Assembly: GCA_034096865.1 (NCBI GenBank)
Contig: JAWQFJ010001229.1
Location: 121,001 to 185,000 of the forward strand
Source: Theodoxus fluviatilis
Taxonomy: Eukaryota; Mollusca; Gastropoda; Cycloneritida; Neritidae
DNA: 64,000 nucleotides
Direction of reading: 5' to 3'
Shown here: positions 34,701-47,900 of the stretch, piece by piece
How the letters are laid out: the number at the start of each line of letters is the position of its first letter
Position numbering within the stretch: position 1 is the first letter of the stretch
Translations under genes and position numbers: made by a program
The notes under the pieces: model-generated
Seen by the model: only the letters and a program-made list of their open reading frames with translations
Told to the model about the DNA's origin: nothing
Database searches by the model: none

Positions 34701-37700
34701 CACTGGCATCTTGTCTACAGCACAGCTGCATTCCCTTCCCAATTCTCACTGCCATCTTGTCTGCAGCACAGATGCATTCCCTTCCCAATCCTCACTGCCA
34801 TCTTGTCTACAGCACAGCTGCATTCCCAATTCTCACTGCCATCTTGTCTACAGCACAGCTGCATTCCCAATTCTCACTGCCATCTTGTCTACAGCACAGC
34901 TGCATTCCAAATTCTCACTGCCATCTTGTCTACAGCACAGCTGCATTCCCTTCCCAATTCTCACTGCCATCTTGTCTACAGCACAGCTGCATTCCCTTCC
35001 CAATTCTCACTGCCATCTTGTCTACAGCACAGCTGCATTCCCAATTCTCACTGCCATCTTGTCTACAGCACAGCTGCATTCCCTTCCCAATTCTCACTGC
35101 CATCTTGTCTACAGCACAGCTGCATTCCCAATTCTCACTGCCATCTTGTCTACAGCACAGCTGCATTCCCTTCCCAATTCTCACTGCCATCTTGTCTGCA
35201 GCACAGCTGCATTCCCTTCCCAGACCTGCCAAATGCTACGCTTTAGGCGTAGCATGCTACGCTTTTGACATGCTTGCTACGCTTGTCCATAAAAACTACG
35301 CTTTTCCCGCGTGCTTGAACTTTTGACCGCGATGGAGAATCTCCTTCCTCCCCCCCCCCCCCCCCCCCCCCCCCCGCTTTCACGCCGCCAGCGCAGCTTA
35401 TCGCGCCGCCTTCACAGCCTTATCTCCCCCCCGCTTTCACGCCACCGGGTCAGCTTATCACGCCAACCTCACAGCCTTATCTCTCCCCATCCCCCACCCC
35501 CCACCCTCGCTACGCCTATTCCTTCAATGCTACTCCAAATAGCTCTGGATGCTACTCTTTGGCATGATGGTGGGTTGGCAGGTCTGCCTTCCCAATTCTC
35601 ACTGCCATCTTGTCTGCAGCACAGCTGCATTCCCAATTCTCACTGCCATCTTGTCTACAGCACAGCTGCATTCCCAATTCTCACTGCCATCTTGTCTACA
35701 GCACAGCTGCATTCCCTTCCCAATTCTCACTGCCATCTTGTCTACAGCACAGCTGCATTCCCTTCCCAATTCTCACTGCCATCTTGTCTACAGCACAGCT
35801 GCATTCCCAATTCTCACTGCCATCTTGTCTACAGCACAGCTGCATTCCCAATTCTCACTGCCATCTTGTCTGCAGCACAGCTGCATTCCCTTCCCAATTC
35901 TCACTGCCATCTTGTCTGCAGCACAGCTGCATTCCCAATTCTCACTGCCATCTTGTCTACAGCACAGCTGCATTCCCTTCCAATTCTCACTGCCATCTTG
36001 TCTACAGCACAGCTGCATTCCCTTCCCAATTCTCACTGCCATCTTGTCTACAGCACAGCTGCATCCCTTCCCAATTCTCACTGCCATCTTGTCTACAGCA
36101 CAGCTGCATTCCCTTCCCAATTCTCACTGCCATCTTGTCTACAGCACAGCTGCATTCCCTTCCCAATTCTCACTGCCATCTTGTCTACAGCACAGCTGCA
36201 TTCCCTTCCCAATTCTCACTGCCATCTTGTCTACAGCACAGCTGCATTCCCTTCCAATTCTCACTGCCATCTTGTCTACAGCACAGCTGCATTCCCTTCC
36301 CAATTCTCACTGCCATCTTGTCTACAGCACAGCTGCATTCCCAATTCTCACTGCCATCTTGTCTACAGCACAGCTGCATTCCCTTCCCAATTCTCACTGC
36401 CATCTTGTCTACAGCACAGCTGCATTCCCAATTCTCACTGCCATCTTGTCTACAGCACAGCTGCATTCCCAATTCTCACTGCCATCTTGTCTACAGCACA
36501 GCTGCATTCCCTTCCCAATTCTCACTGCCATCTTGTCTACAGCACAACTGCATTCCCTTCCCAATTCTCACTGCCATCTTGTCTACAGCACAGCTGCATT
36601 CCCAATTCTCACTGCCATCTTGTCTACAGCACAGCTGCATTCCCTTCCCAATTCTCCTGCCATCTTGTCTACAGCACAGCTGCATTCCCAATCCTCACTG
36701 CCATCTTGTCTACAGCACAGCTGCATTCCCAATCCTCACTGCCATCTTGTCTACAGCACAGCTGCATTCCCTTCCCGATTCTCACTGCCATCTTGTCTAC
36801 AGCACAGCTGCATTCCCTTCCCAATTCTCACTGCCATCTTGTCTACAGCACAGCTGCATTCCCTTCCCAATTCTCACTGCCATCTTGTCTGCAGCACAGC
36901 TGCATTCCCAATTCTCACTGCCATCTTGTCTACAGCACAGCTGCATTCCCTTCCCAATTCTCCTGCCATCTTGTCTACAGCACAGCTGCATTCCCTTCCC
37001 AATCCTCACTGCCATCTTGTCTACAGCACAGCTGCATTCCCAATCCTCACTGCCATCTTGTCTACAGCACAGCTGCATTCCCTTCCCAATTCTCCTGCCA
37101 TCTTGTCTACAGCACAGCTGCATTCCCTTCCCAATTCTCACTGCCATCTTGTCTACAGCACAACTGCATTCCCAATTCTCACTGCCATCTTGTCTACAGC
37201 ACAGCTGCATTCCCTTCCCAATTCTCACTGCCATCTTGTCTACAGCACAACTGCATTCCCTTCCCAATTCTCACTGCCATCTTGTCTACAGCACAGCTGC
37301 ATTCCCAATTCTCACTGCCATCTTGTCTACAGCACAGCTGCATTCCCAATTCTCACTGCCATCTTGTCTACAGCACAGCTGCATTCCCAATTCTCACTGC
37401 AGACCTGTGCACTTGTACGAAAAAATCGTACAATGTACGATTTTTGAAGCATTGTATGACTGGTTTTCACGATCTCACGATTTTTTTCGTGTTGGAGTTC
37501 TAGTGTGTGTGTTGTGTTTTTGTGTCATTTGGAGTTTGAGAAAAAATCTTCTGATTTTTCACCCAGAATCTTCTGATTTTGAAAATCTAGGGTGCACAGG
37601 TCTGTCACTGCCATCTTGTCTACAGCACAACTGCATTCCCTTCCCAATCCTAATTGCCATCTTGTCTACAGCACATCTGCATTCCCTTCCCAATTCTCAC

Positions 37701-38987
37701 TGCCATCTTGTCTACAGCACAGCTGCATTCCCTTCCCAATTCTCACTGCCATCTTGTCTACAGCACAGCTGCATTCCCAATTATCACTGCCATCTTGTCT
37801 GCAGCACAGCTGCATTCCCAATTCTCACTGCCATCTTGTCTACAGCACAGCTGCATTCCCTTCCCAATTCTCACTGCCATCTTGTCTACAGCACAGCTGC
37901 ATTCCCAATTCTCACTGCCATCTTGTCTACAGCACAGCTGCATTCCCAATTCTCACTGCCATCTTGTCTACAGCACAGCTGCATTCCCTTCCCAATTCTC
38001 ACTGCCATCTTGTCTACAGCACAGCTGCATTCCCTTCCCAATTCTCACTGCCATCTTGTCTACAGCACAACTGCATTCCCAATTCTCACTGCCATCTTGT
38101 CTACAGCACAGCTGCATTCCCTTCCCAATTCTCACTGCCATCTTGTCTACAGCACAGCTGCATTCCCAATTCTCACTGCCATCTTGTCTACAGCACAACT
38201 GCATTCCCTTCCCAATTCTCACTGCCATCTTGTCTACAGCACAGCTGCATTCCCTTCCCAATCCTCACTGCCATCTTGTCTACAGCACAGCTGCATTCCC
38301 TTCCCAATCCTCACTGCCATCTTGTCTGCAGCACAGCTGCATTCCCAATTATCACTGCCATCTTGTCTACAGCACAGCTGCATTCCCTTCCCAATTCTCA
38401 CTGCCATCTTGTCTACAGCACAGCTGCATTCCCAATTCTCACTGCCATCTTGTCTACAGCACAGCTGCATTCCCAATTCTCACTGCCATCTTGTCTACAG
38501 CACAGCTGCATTCCCAATTCTCACTGCCATCTTGTCTGCAGCACAGCTGCATTCCCAATTCTCACTGCCATCTTGTCTACAGCACAGCTGCATTCCCAAT
38601 TCTCACTGCCATCTTGTCTACAGCACAGCTGCATTCCCTTCCCAATTCTCACTGCCATCTTGTCTACAGCACAGCTGCATTCCCTTCCCAATTCTCACTG
38701 CCATCTTGTCTACAGCACAGCTGCATTCCCAATTCTCACTGCCATCTTGTCTACAACACAGCTGCATTCCCAGTCTCATACAAGTGAGAGAAGTATAGAA
38801 ACCATTTTGAAAAGGAAAGACCACTATCCATGCCGACCCGCATGGTCTGGGATTCTTTGCCTCAGTCAGGAAGTTCATGGTGGACTGCTTTGTTTTCTCT
38901 TCCAGACAAGTTTTTCTTCTTCATGACAACATATTTCCCTCACAAAGAAAATGCTTGCCTTTCCTGTGAGACTCAGATAATGGACAT

Positions 38988-39044
<57 letters not shown>

Positions 39045-41818
39045 TGCACCCAAGAATAGCTATAATCTATTAAAAAATGAAGGCCCTCAACCCCAATTCC
39101 CTTCCCAAATCTCTCACATGTGTATGAAGGGTTTCCTGCAGGACAAAGTGGGGCATGTAGGGGAGAGAATTGCCATTTTTCCATGCTACAGCTGAATTCT
39201 GAGGTGACAAGAGTTTCTTGTATGTGTGCTTAAGGGTGTGTGTGTGCGTGTGCGTGTGCGTGTGTGTGTGTGTGTGTGCATGTGAATGCATATGTGTGTG
39301 TGTGCCTATGCATGCATGCATGTTTATGCATTTGCGAGTTGTTGTTGTTGTTGCGTACCTGGGCTAAACACTCCCAGGATCACCCAAGTGGGTGAGACGA
39401 TTTCGTGTGTGACTGTTTTTGAACACCCCCCATATAGGCAGCCACACTCTGTTTTCAGGGGATTTGATCTCTGTCTCCAGAGAATGTCAGTTGTTATGTT
39501 AGGAGCTTACCACGGCTGAAGATAATCCCCACATAACAGTACAACATAACAACATTTTGCTGTAGCCTTGGTTTTGGGCTGGAGTCAACAAATAACAACA
39601 GCCTTTACCCAAGGCAAGCATTTGTGAGTGTGGTTTATTTGTTATTTATTTGAGGTGTTTTCCCCCCAAAAATAGTTTTATCTGATTGACATTATAGTGT
39701 ATGTCGGGCTGGCAATGTACAGTTGATTGCTCTTCATTTCCATCTGTAAAAAGCAGCCTCAAACAGAATTCTGTCTTTGTGTTTTACTTTTATTTAACCT
39801 TGATCCACCATAGACCATGATAGTCATCTTTCTGTCAAGTGGTCATTCATCCACTCATCCTTTTTTCCAGGACAGCAGTCAGCCAGACAGTAGAGAGTCA
39901 CGAACCTCCAGCCCAGCCAGTGCGTCGACCTTTGCAGCAATCCAAGGCCCAGAGCTTTGAGCCCACCTCCAGGCCTGGCCTGGACATCTTCAACATCCTT
40001 GGAGGAGCTGGAATCGGCCGAGGCAGACAGAGTAAGCTTCGACTATTGTGCCAAAAGTTTCCCCTTTGTGGACAATATCAAGTATCGAGTCTACTTGGCT
40101 ACCCAACTATGCTTCTACCTTCCTACTTATGCACTGACCTACCTGTCTGCCTCTCTCTCATCTTCCTGCCTGCCTGCTACCCACCCACTGGCCTGCTTCC
40201 CCACCTACCCAACAGTGTTTTTGCCTCCCTACCCATACACTAATCTACCTGCCTGTCTCTCGTCTGTTGCCTGCCTATATACATGCCTGCCTGCCTGCTT
40301 ACCTACCTACCAACCAATGCTCCTGCCTCCCTACCCATACACCTGCCTTCCTGCCTGTGTACCTGCCTGCCCACCCACCCACCCACCCACCCACCTACCT
40401 ACCTACCTACCTACTTGCCTAACTCCTTCGAGCTCCTTGTGAAGCCTAGTGCTTCAGCAACATTTTACTATTGGCTTGCTGGGGCCTGTTCTTTCACCTC
40501 TTCCTTGGCCTGGCCACTTGCATTGGATGGCATGCTTTTCCCAAGGATGCAACTTCACACTTGCAGCTTAGACTGTCACCAGCGCCAGCAGCAGGGCACT
40601 GTGGGTCAGACACTGACTGCTCTCTCTGCCAGGCTGTATTCACACTTGCAGCTTAGACTGTCAGCAGGGCACTGTGGGTCAGACACTGACTGCTCTCTCT
40701 GCCAGGCTGTATTCACACTTGCAGCTTAGACTGTCACCAGCGCCAGCAGCAAGGCACTGTGGGTCAGACACTCTCACTGCTCTGCCAGGCTGTAGAGCTA
40801 CACAGCCAAAGTGATGCTGTAGAGCTACACAGCCAAAGTGTTGTCACAGGCTCTGGAAACCCTTGGAGATGAGTTCTAGGAAAGGCGGATGGTATTGTAC
40901 ACTCAGCTGCCAGCTGTGTAAAATACTATGTTAGGAGCTCTGTGCATGTGGCTAAAGTACTTAACTCTTTTCACCCTACATTAAGGGAGGCAGCCTTGTA
41001 AAATTTAATGGGTACCTTAATTAAATAAAAGTTGAATTATAAAACTGTTTTTCTCTCAGACAACTTTTATTTTCTTCCTCTTTATTTATTTATAGTTTAT
41101 GACATATTTCTCTCACAAACAAAATAATTATCTTCCCTAAGAGGCTCAGAAAATGGGCATAACATTAACAAATTAAAAATGCCATAATAGCTCAGAATGA
41201 ATGAAAACAGGCAGGCCCTCAACCCCTATTCCCGTCCCAAATCCCTCTGACATCTACAGCACAGTAAGTGACGGAGAAAAAAAGTAAGTTGTCTCCCCCT
41301 TGACTACAATCCATGCTGATTATGATCTTGGACCATACCTCAATCAGGAAGGTCGTGGTGAATATTTATTTCATGATGAAAGTTAACTGTGTCGTGTTTG
41401 TTGGCTGCCTGATTGCATGCTCTCCAGGACTTGAGATGGTGTTGGACTGATGATGAGAGTAATCCTATGACCAGGGGGTAACTGTGCAGCTTGAGGATCC
41501 ATCTGTGGGTTAAAAGTCACAGTGTGAAAACAGGCACCGCCACCTGTAGTAAGATGACCATTCAGGGAGCAGGGGACGGGTGGCAGGTTGAGGCCCCAAA
41601 CACTGGGGTGAAAAAGGCCTCTACACTGTTCGTGATTGTCGTGCATCTCCTTCCTGTTCCAGCCTCACTGGACGAACTTGTCATGGGAACCAGACAAGCA
41701 GCTGCCAAGTAAGTTCTAGATGGATTTGTACTGGAGACAAAACCGTCCCTATTTTCGTTGGAATGGTACTGGTACATGCTTCCATTTCATTGTTGGAAAT
41801 TCTTTCTTTGCCTTGCTT

Positions 41819-41916
<98 letters not shown>

Positions 41917-44900
41917 AGTGCTGAGACTTTTGCGTGAAGCAATACCCAGCATATCATGGGCAGAAAACGACGTAATCAGGGCAGAAATAGTTGGACTTTT
42001 TAATTTCGACAGTTCACGTCCCATCCTGATTTCATTAGCCAGACCTTCCCTGAAACAGCTGCTGCTGTGACAAGGGCAAGCCATTCCGAGACAAGATGGT
42101 ATCAAAGTGTCTGGAGATGCCACTCCACGCCATCGGACACAGAACCAAGAAGGACGCTGTAGGACTGGCACTTGAATGCGCGAAGATTCAACTGCAGATG
42201 CACGCACTTTAGGGGAATACCGCGACAACAGGTTCCTTCATGCAGTCTCCACAGAATATCAAGACAGAACTATAAGGCAAAAGGCTGAACGCTACAGTCG
42301 AAGGTCTAGAGCGAGAGACAGAAGTAATCTTGTTGCCATCCCAATAGACAAAAACGTTTCCAACCCCCAAAACAATGAATCAATAGAACTCGTGTGTGCG
42401 GAATAGATATGCCCCAACAGGAGGAGTCTGGATGTCGACAGCAAGGATGGGCAAAAACCGCAACCAATGGCGGAGCAACTTCACCACCACCATTGCCTGG
42501 GCACGAAGACCGTACTTCCCGTCCCTTCAGAACTTCTCCCTCCCACCATCTCGACCCACTGGTGCCGACAAGCAGCCAAATTGACAGCGTGCAGATGCAG
42601 CAGCCACCATTCACATCACAAGATCCACAAGCAAGTCATGGTCACCAAGACAAAAATCAACGTGGCAGCGGAGTGGCGCACTCAAGAAATACAGGGAAAT
42701 GCCGCCCTACTGCTATGCAAAGTTCCATGCTTGAGTGGATCACCAGAGGTCAAGGGGTCATGTCAGGCGGAAAGGGAAGTGAGAACGTCGCCGCGGATAC
42801 GATGACTGGAGCAACGATGGAGAAAGGATTGGGGGAGGGACAGGGAAAGGACTCGCAGTGTGGAGGCCAACACCAAGCTTCGGACAAAAACTCTGACTCT
42901 CAAGAGCCTTCACAACTTAGTGTGCCATGAGGATCAGCAGGTGTTTAGATTGGCAGATTGAGACAGAATGTGGAAACTGCGGAGGCAAGGAGAAGCAGTA
43001 GCTCCTCTGATGAAGCCTTCGAATCAACCTGACGGGCGAGCCGACGACTCGTGACAGCTGACTCTTTATTCACCAATGTTCAGATACGCATGTTTTTAGT
43101 TCTTCTCTCTGTGTGCCTGCAACATCGGGTTTGAATATCCTTTCCTGGAATGTGGAGGGTATATCTTCTAAACTTGACGAACCTGGATTTTTAGATTACA
43201 TTTTAAGCTTTAATATATGCTGCCTTTTAGAAACGTTTATAACCCAAGACTTTGATCTGAGCTTTCTCTTAGATGATTATGTGGTTTTTCATTCTCCAGC
43301 AGTCAAACTTTCCCGCCATGGTCAAAGATCGGGCGGAGTTCTCATGTTGATAAAGAAGCAATATGCCAATGAAGTATCTGAAGTAAAGTGCTCATACGAT
43401 AATATGTTAATAGTCAGAATACCAAATTATACAAAGGTGGACCTCATTATTATCTGTGTGTATATCCCACCGATAGATTCTCCCTATTATAAGGACAAAA
43501 ACATCAAATGTAATATTCTGTTGCTGGAGGAAGAATTATTACTCACTGGAGTCGTGGCTAAATATTGTGATCGTTCTCCAGGATCGTAAGTTTTTCATGC
43601 ATTTTCAATAATATAATAAAGATACAAAGGCATAAGATAACAATACAAATTATAAATCAAATGAAAGCTTGTTTTTTACTCTTTACATTCAAAGAATGAT
43701 CTAAGGGATTAAAAATGCTAATTATGAATTACACGTACCATAGAATTTTGTGTTTTTTGACTCACATGCGAAGCAAAAGTGAGTCTATGTACTGAGCCGT
43801 GTCGTCCGTCCGTCCGGGCGTCCGTCCGGGCGTCCGTCCGTCCGTCCGGGCGTCCGTCCGGGCGTAAAAAACTTAAACATTGGATTTTTCTCGGAGACTA
43901 TTAAGTCTATCAACACCAAATGTGGCATGATGGTGTATGATGACAAGGCCTCAAAAAACATACACAGTGACTTGACCTTGCTTCAAGGTCAAGGTCACAG
44001 GAGCCATAAATGTGGTCTCAAAAACAGTCATTTTTCACATTTTCCCAATTTTCTCCCACGTTATTGAGAATGGCGACCTTAGCTACAAGTGGTATATAGG
44101 TCAAAGCAAGCCCTATCTTTTGATACCAGTTTGGTTGACCTTGCTTCAAGGTCAAGGTCACAGGAGCTCTTCAAAGTTGGATTGTATGATACATATTTTG
44201 AAGTGACCTTGACCCTGAACTATGGCAGATAACTGTTTCAAACTTAATAATTATGTGGGGCACATGTTATACTTTCATCATGAGACACATTTGTTCACAT
44301 ATCATCAAGGTCAAGGTCACTTTGACCCTTATGAAATGTGACCAAAATGGGGTAGTGAACCACTAAAAGTGACTATATCTCATGGTAGAAAGTGCCAATA
44401 AGCACCATTGTGCTTCCTATGCCTTGAATTAACAGCTTTGTGTTGCATGACCTTGGATGAACTTGACCTTGGGTCAAGGCCACATGTATTTTGGTAGGAA
44501 AAATGTGTAAAGCATTCCTTAGTGTATGATGTCATTGCTAGGTTTAGTTGTTTGACCTTGACCTTGAAGTTCACCTGAAGGTCAAGGTCATGTCAAGGTC
44601 AAGCATGTGAGTCGTATGGGCTTTGCCCTTCTTGTTTCAATGTTACAGTAACCACAACTTTTTGTCCTTTTGGTCAAAGCTACGACTGTCCTATGCATTG
44701 AAATATGGTACACAAACACAATGGCCAAGTATGGATATTCACACCAAGTTTCATCTTCTACCTTGTAATGTTATGAGCTGTTGCAATACACATGGAAATA
44801 TTTAGGAAGGATTTTTGTCCCCCTCACCAGCCTCCTGTGAGTTCGGGGTAAGAATTGACCCACCGCATCTTCCTATTCCATCAGTAAGAAGCGAATAACT

Positions 44901-47900
44901 TGGGACATGGGGACTTGATTTTCGTTTTCTCTCAACTGTGCCAATGATTTTCGTGCTTCATGGCCTTATATAGCCTACAAAGGCTGATAGGCCGTAAAAC
45001 ACCATCCATCCATCCATCCCCCTCACCACAACAAAGTGAAAAGCTTTTTCATCATCGAAAGTGGTAACAAAGAAAGGAGAATATATTACTCAGTGAAACA
45101 TGATCAGTATGTGTGTAACACAAGGAAATGTCTTTGTCGTTATGTTGCACTGACATCCAGAAAAAGTGTAACATGAACATTGAGTATCTTGAAAACAACA
45201 AGATATAACTTTCTAACTAGTCTTACTGTGTTCAGCATTTATTTTTGCATTTGCGTGCACATTTTCAGCTTGTCACCTGGGTCCAAAGTCATATATCTTG
45301 AGGGGGGTAAAAATATCTCCCTCATACCTGCATTAAAAAATGTCCACATTGTGACATTGGTAAGATATATTGAACTTGGTGTGGATTTTTCCAATGGAGT
45401 GCTTGTATTTTCGACCCGATTTCAAAGGCAACGTTTAAAAAGTTGCTGGCCTCCTGTGGGTTTGGGGGTCAGAATAGACCCACTGTGTCTCCCTATGCAA
45501 TTCATAAGAGTCAAATATCTAGGGACTCTGTGACTGTTTGCACTTACTCTAAACTGCTCTTGTGATTTTCTTGCTTAATGGCCTTGCATAGCCTATAAAG
45601 GCTGATTGGCCGTAAAACTCCATCCATCCATCCATCCATCCATCCATCCATCCATCCATCCAAAAGTTGCTGAACAATCAAACTTTTGGGCAATTTAGTA
45701 ATTACATATTGCCTTTTCTTCAGGGCACCAGCGGCTGCCACAACTCCAGGATCCAGTGGGGTCAACACAGCCCAGACTCCCCTGATGGCTGCCAGTGATG
45801 TGGGCAGGCAGCATCGGGGACGGGGACGACTGATGCAGCCTCAAGGTCACGCTTCACCAAACCCCCAGTCTCCGCAGTCCTCCCAGGCCTCCGCGTCCCC
45901 ATTGCTGAAGGGCTCCCCTGTTCCTGCCATTTCTCCTCACATGTTTGTGAACAGCGCCAGCTTCCCAGCTCTCCAGGACTGCAGGACTGGTGCAAGTGAG
46001 GCCAGCTCCCCAGCTCCACCCCGCAGCTACAGCGACATTCTGAAAGGGAGGGAAGCTGGCTGCGGGGAAACGGTCATGTTCATACCCCAGAACAACGGGG
46101 AGGAACACTCGCTGAGCTCCCACGTTGAGGCTTTTCCAGAGCAGGTGCTTTGTGGAGGAGCGCTGCGCCACGAGGTCATCAAGCCATGCGGCGCCACAGG
46201 GCAGGTCAAGACACCAGAGAGCAGTGCATGGTCAGTGTCCCAACAAGTCCACAGAAGCCCAACCCGCACCCCCCCACTTGGAAGGGGAAGGTCACCTTGG
46301 TCTGGGGATGAGAAAACGCCCCCCAGAAATCTGGAGAAGGAATGTAAAGACTGCTCCCAAGAAAGGCGCCAGACCATCAAAGACATTGCCATGTTGGCAA
46401 GATGCAAAGAACTGGATGTGCCATTCTACAGACCAGAGGCCCAATACTGCCTCACGGCACCAGAGAGCCGCCAGTCTCCTGACGGCAGCCCTCCCAGAAC
46501 ACAAAACAGCCTTTTGCCTGCCGGCACCGACTCCACCAGCCCTCTCTGCAATGGCACTGCTTCGTGGGATTCTCTGCAGTCCACACCGTCTGCTATGAAT
46601 GCTTTACTGCCGACACCAAGTTATCCATTTCCAGCAATGGGTCTTGGTCGAGGGCAGCCAGTAGACAGCCTTGTGAACATCAGCGAGAGCTTACTGGGGA
46701 TCCAGCCATCCTCTGGCCATGAAGGTATGTGGTGTTTGATCCAGTTTGGTCATTCAGGATGACTGAGCACTCATTACATTTCGCCACTCTCCATCTGGGC
46801 ACCTCGAGCGCCAGATTTGCATGTGCCTCTTGTGTCCTTGCTGTAGCTGAGTGGTCAAAACTTACAGGTTCTTCTATCATGACATTATTATGTTTATGAT
46901 AGTAATTCCAGAGGAAAATAATGTTTCCAGTGTTTGTGATATATGTGACCCTCCACCACGGAATTAGTCGCTTTGTGCCCCTGGGCCATTTTCAGTTTTT
47001 TACTCTGTCTGAAAGTATTTTAAATGGCAATCACAATGGTGAAAACCGTTTGAAAATCGGACAATTAGTCTCCGAGTTACAGGTATTTGAATATACCCAC
47101 CTTCGGAAATGTGTTTCTGAGAAAATTTGAAAGAAAAGTTTTGAAACTTCAGCACAACAGTTTCCTTAGCAACCATGCATGCATTTCTTTGAAATTTGGC
47201 ACAGTCATACAACATAACATAAACAACTAACACACAAATTTTCAGTTTGAAACATAAAGTAATTTATTGTCAACATTGTTTAAGAATATACACGAAAATG
47301 TACGTTCATGGCTAAATTGTCACAATGGCTTACTGATCAAAAACCTATTCATAATAATTTTAAAATCAGTGCTAATGTGCACAGGTCCAAGAAACACAAA
47401 ACAAAATGCTATGTGATATGAGATTAAGTACAAACACAGAAAGTCATCTTGTTTTTTGTTTTCTTTCTCTTTTTTTTATATATGAGATTACACTAAAATG
47501 TTTGTGTAGTAAAGTATAGCCGGTAAATTACCGGCTATGAACCGAAAGCACTGGATTTTCGTTTAGCTGTCGGTCCTGATGACCGGGAGAAAGCAGCAAG
47601 TACCGATTGTAATGGGGGGAAAAAAACAACAACTCAGCAAGAATTCTTCATGGATGTTCAGAGCCTGTAGTGTACATGAATACTCTCACACTTAGAATGA
47701 CAATAATAGTAAGCATGTATTTTGAACACGTACTCATTACCGGTAGTAACGTGACTGGGACCGATTCTTGCTGGGAGGCTGGAGTTAGGTTGTGGGGGAA
47801 TACCGGTAAGCAAAAATCTTAGCGAGATCCCTGAATGTGGACACAATTCAGTATGCCATTCAAAATGTGATGGAGGGTCACATTAAATAAATGTTAGTCT

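Larger units (their letters stand above)
33605..38772 (+). repeat. 5-kb minisatellite of 46/41-bp units, with two insertions
   Basis: The unit is CATTCCCTTCCCAATTCTCA followed by CTGCCATCTTGTCTACAGCA and CAGCTG. A shorter form lacks five bases (CATTCCCAATTC). About 100 units lie in three blocks (33605-35220, 35587-37399, 37605-38772) split by two TIR elements. No frame of the unit contains a plus-strand stop, which explains overlapping open frames of up to 1062 codons; these are not genes. Confidence 0.95.

Noticed and set aside
33583..38926. Overlapping open frames of 400-1062 codons on the plus strand
   Set aside because: They are all translations of the 46/41-bp minisatellite, whose unit has no stop in any plus frame; no splice or domain support.
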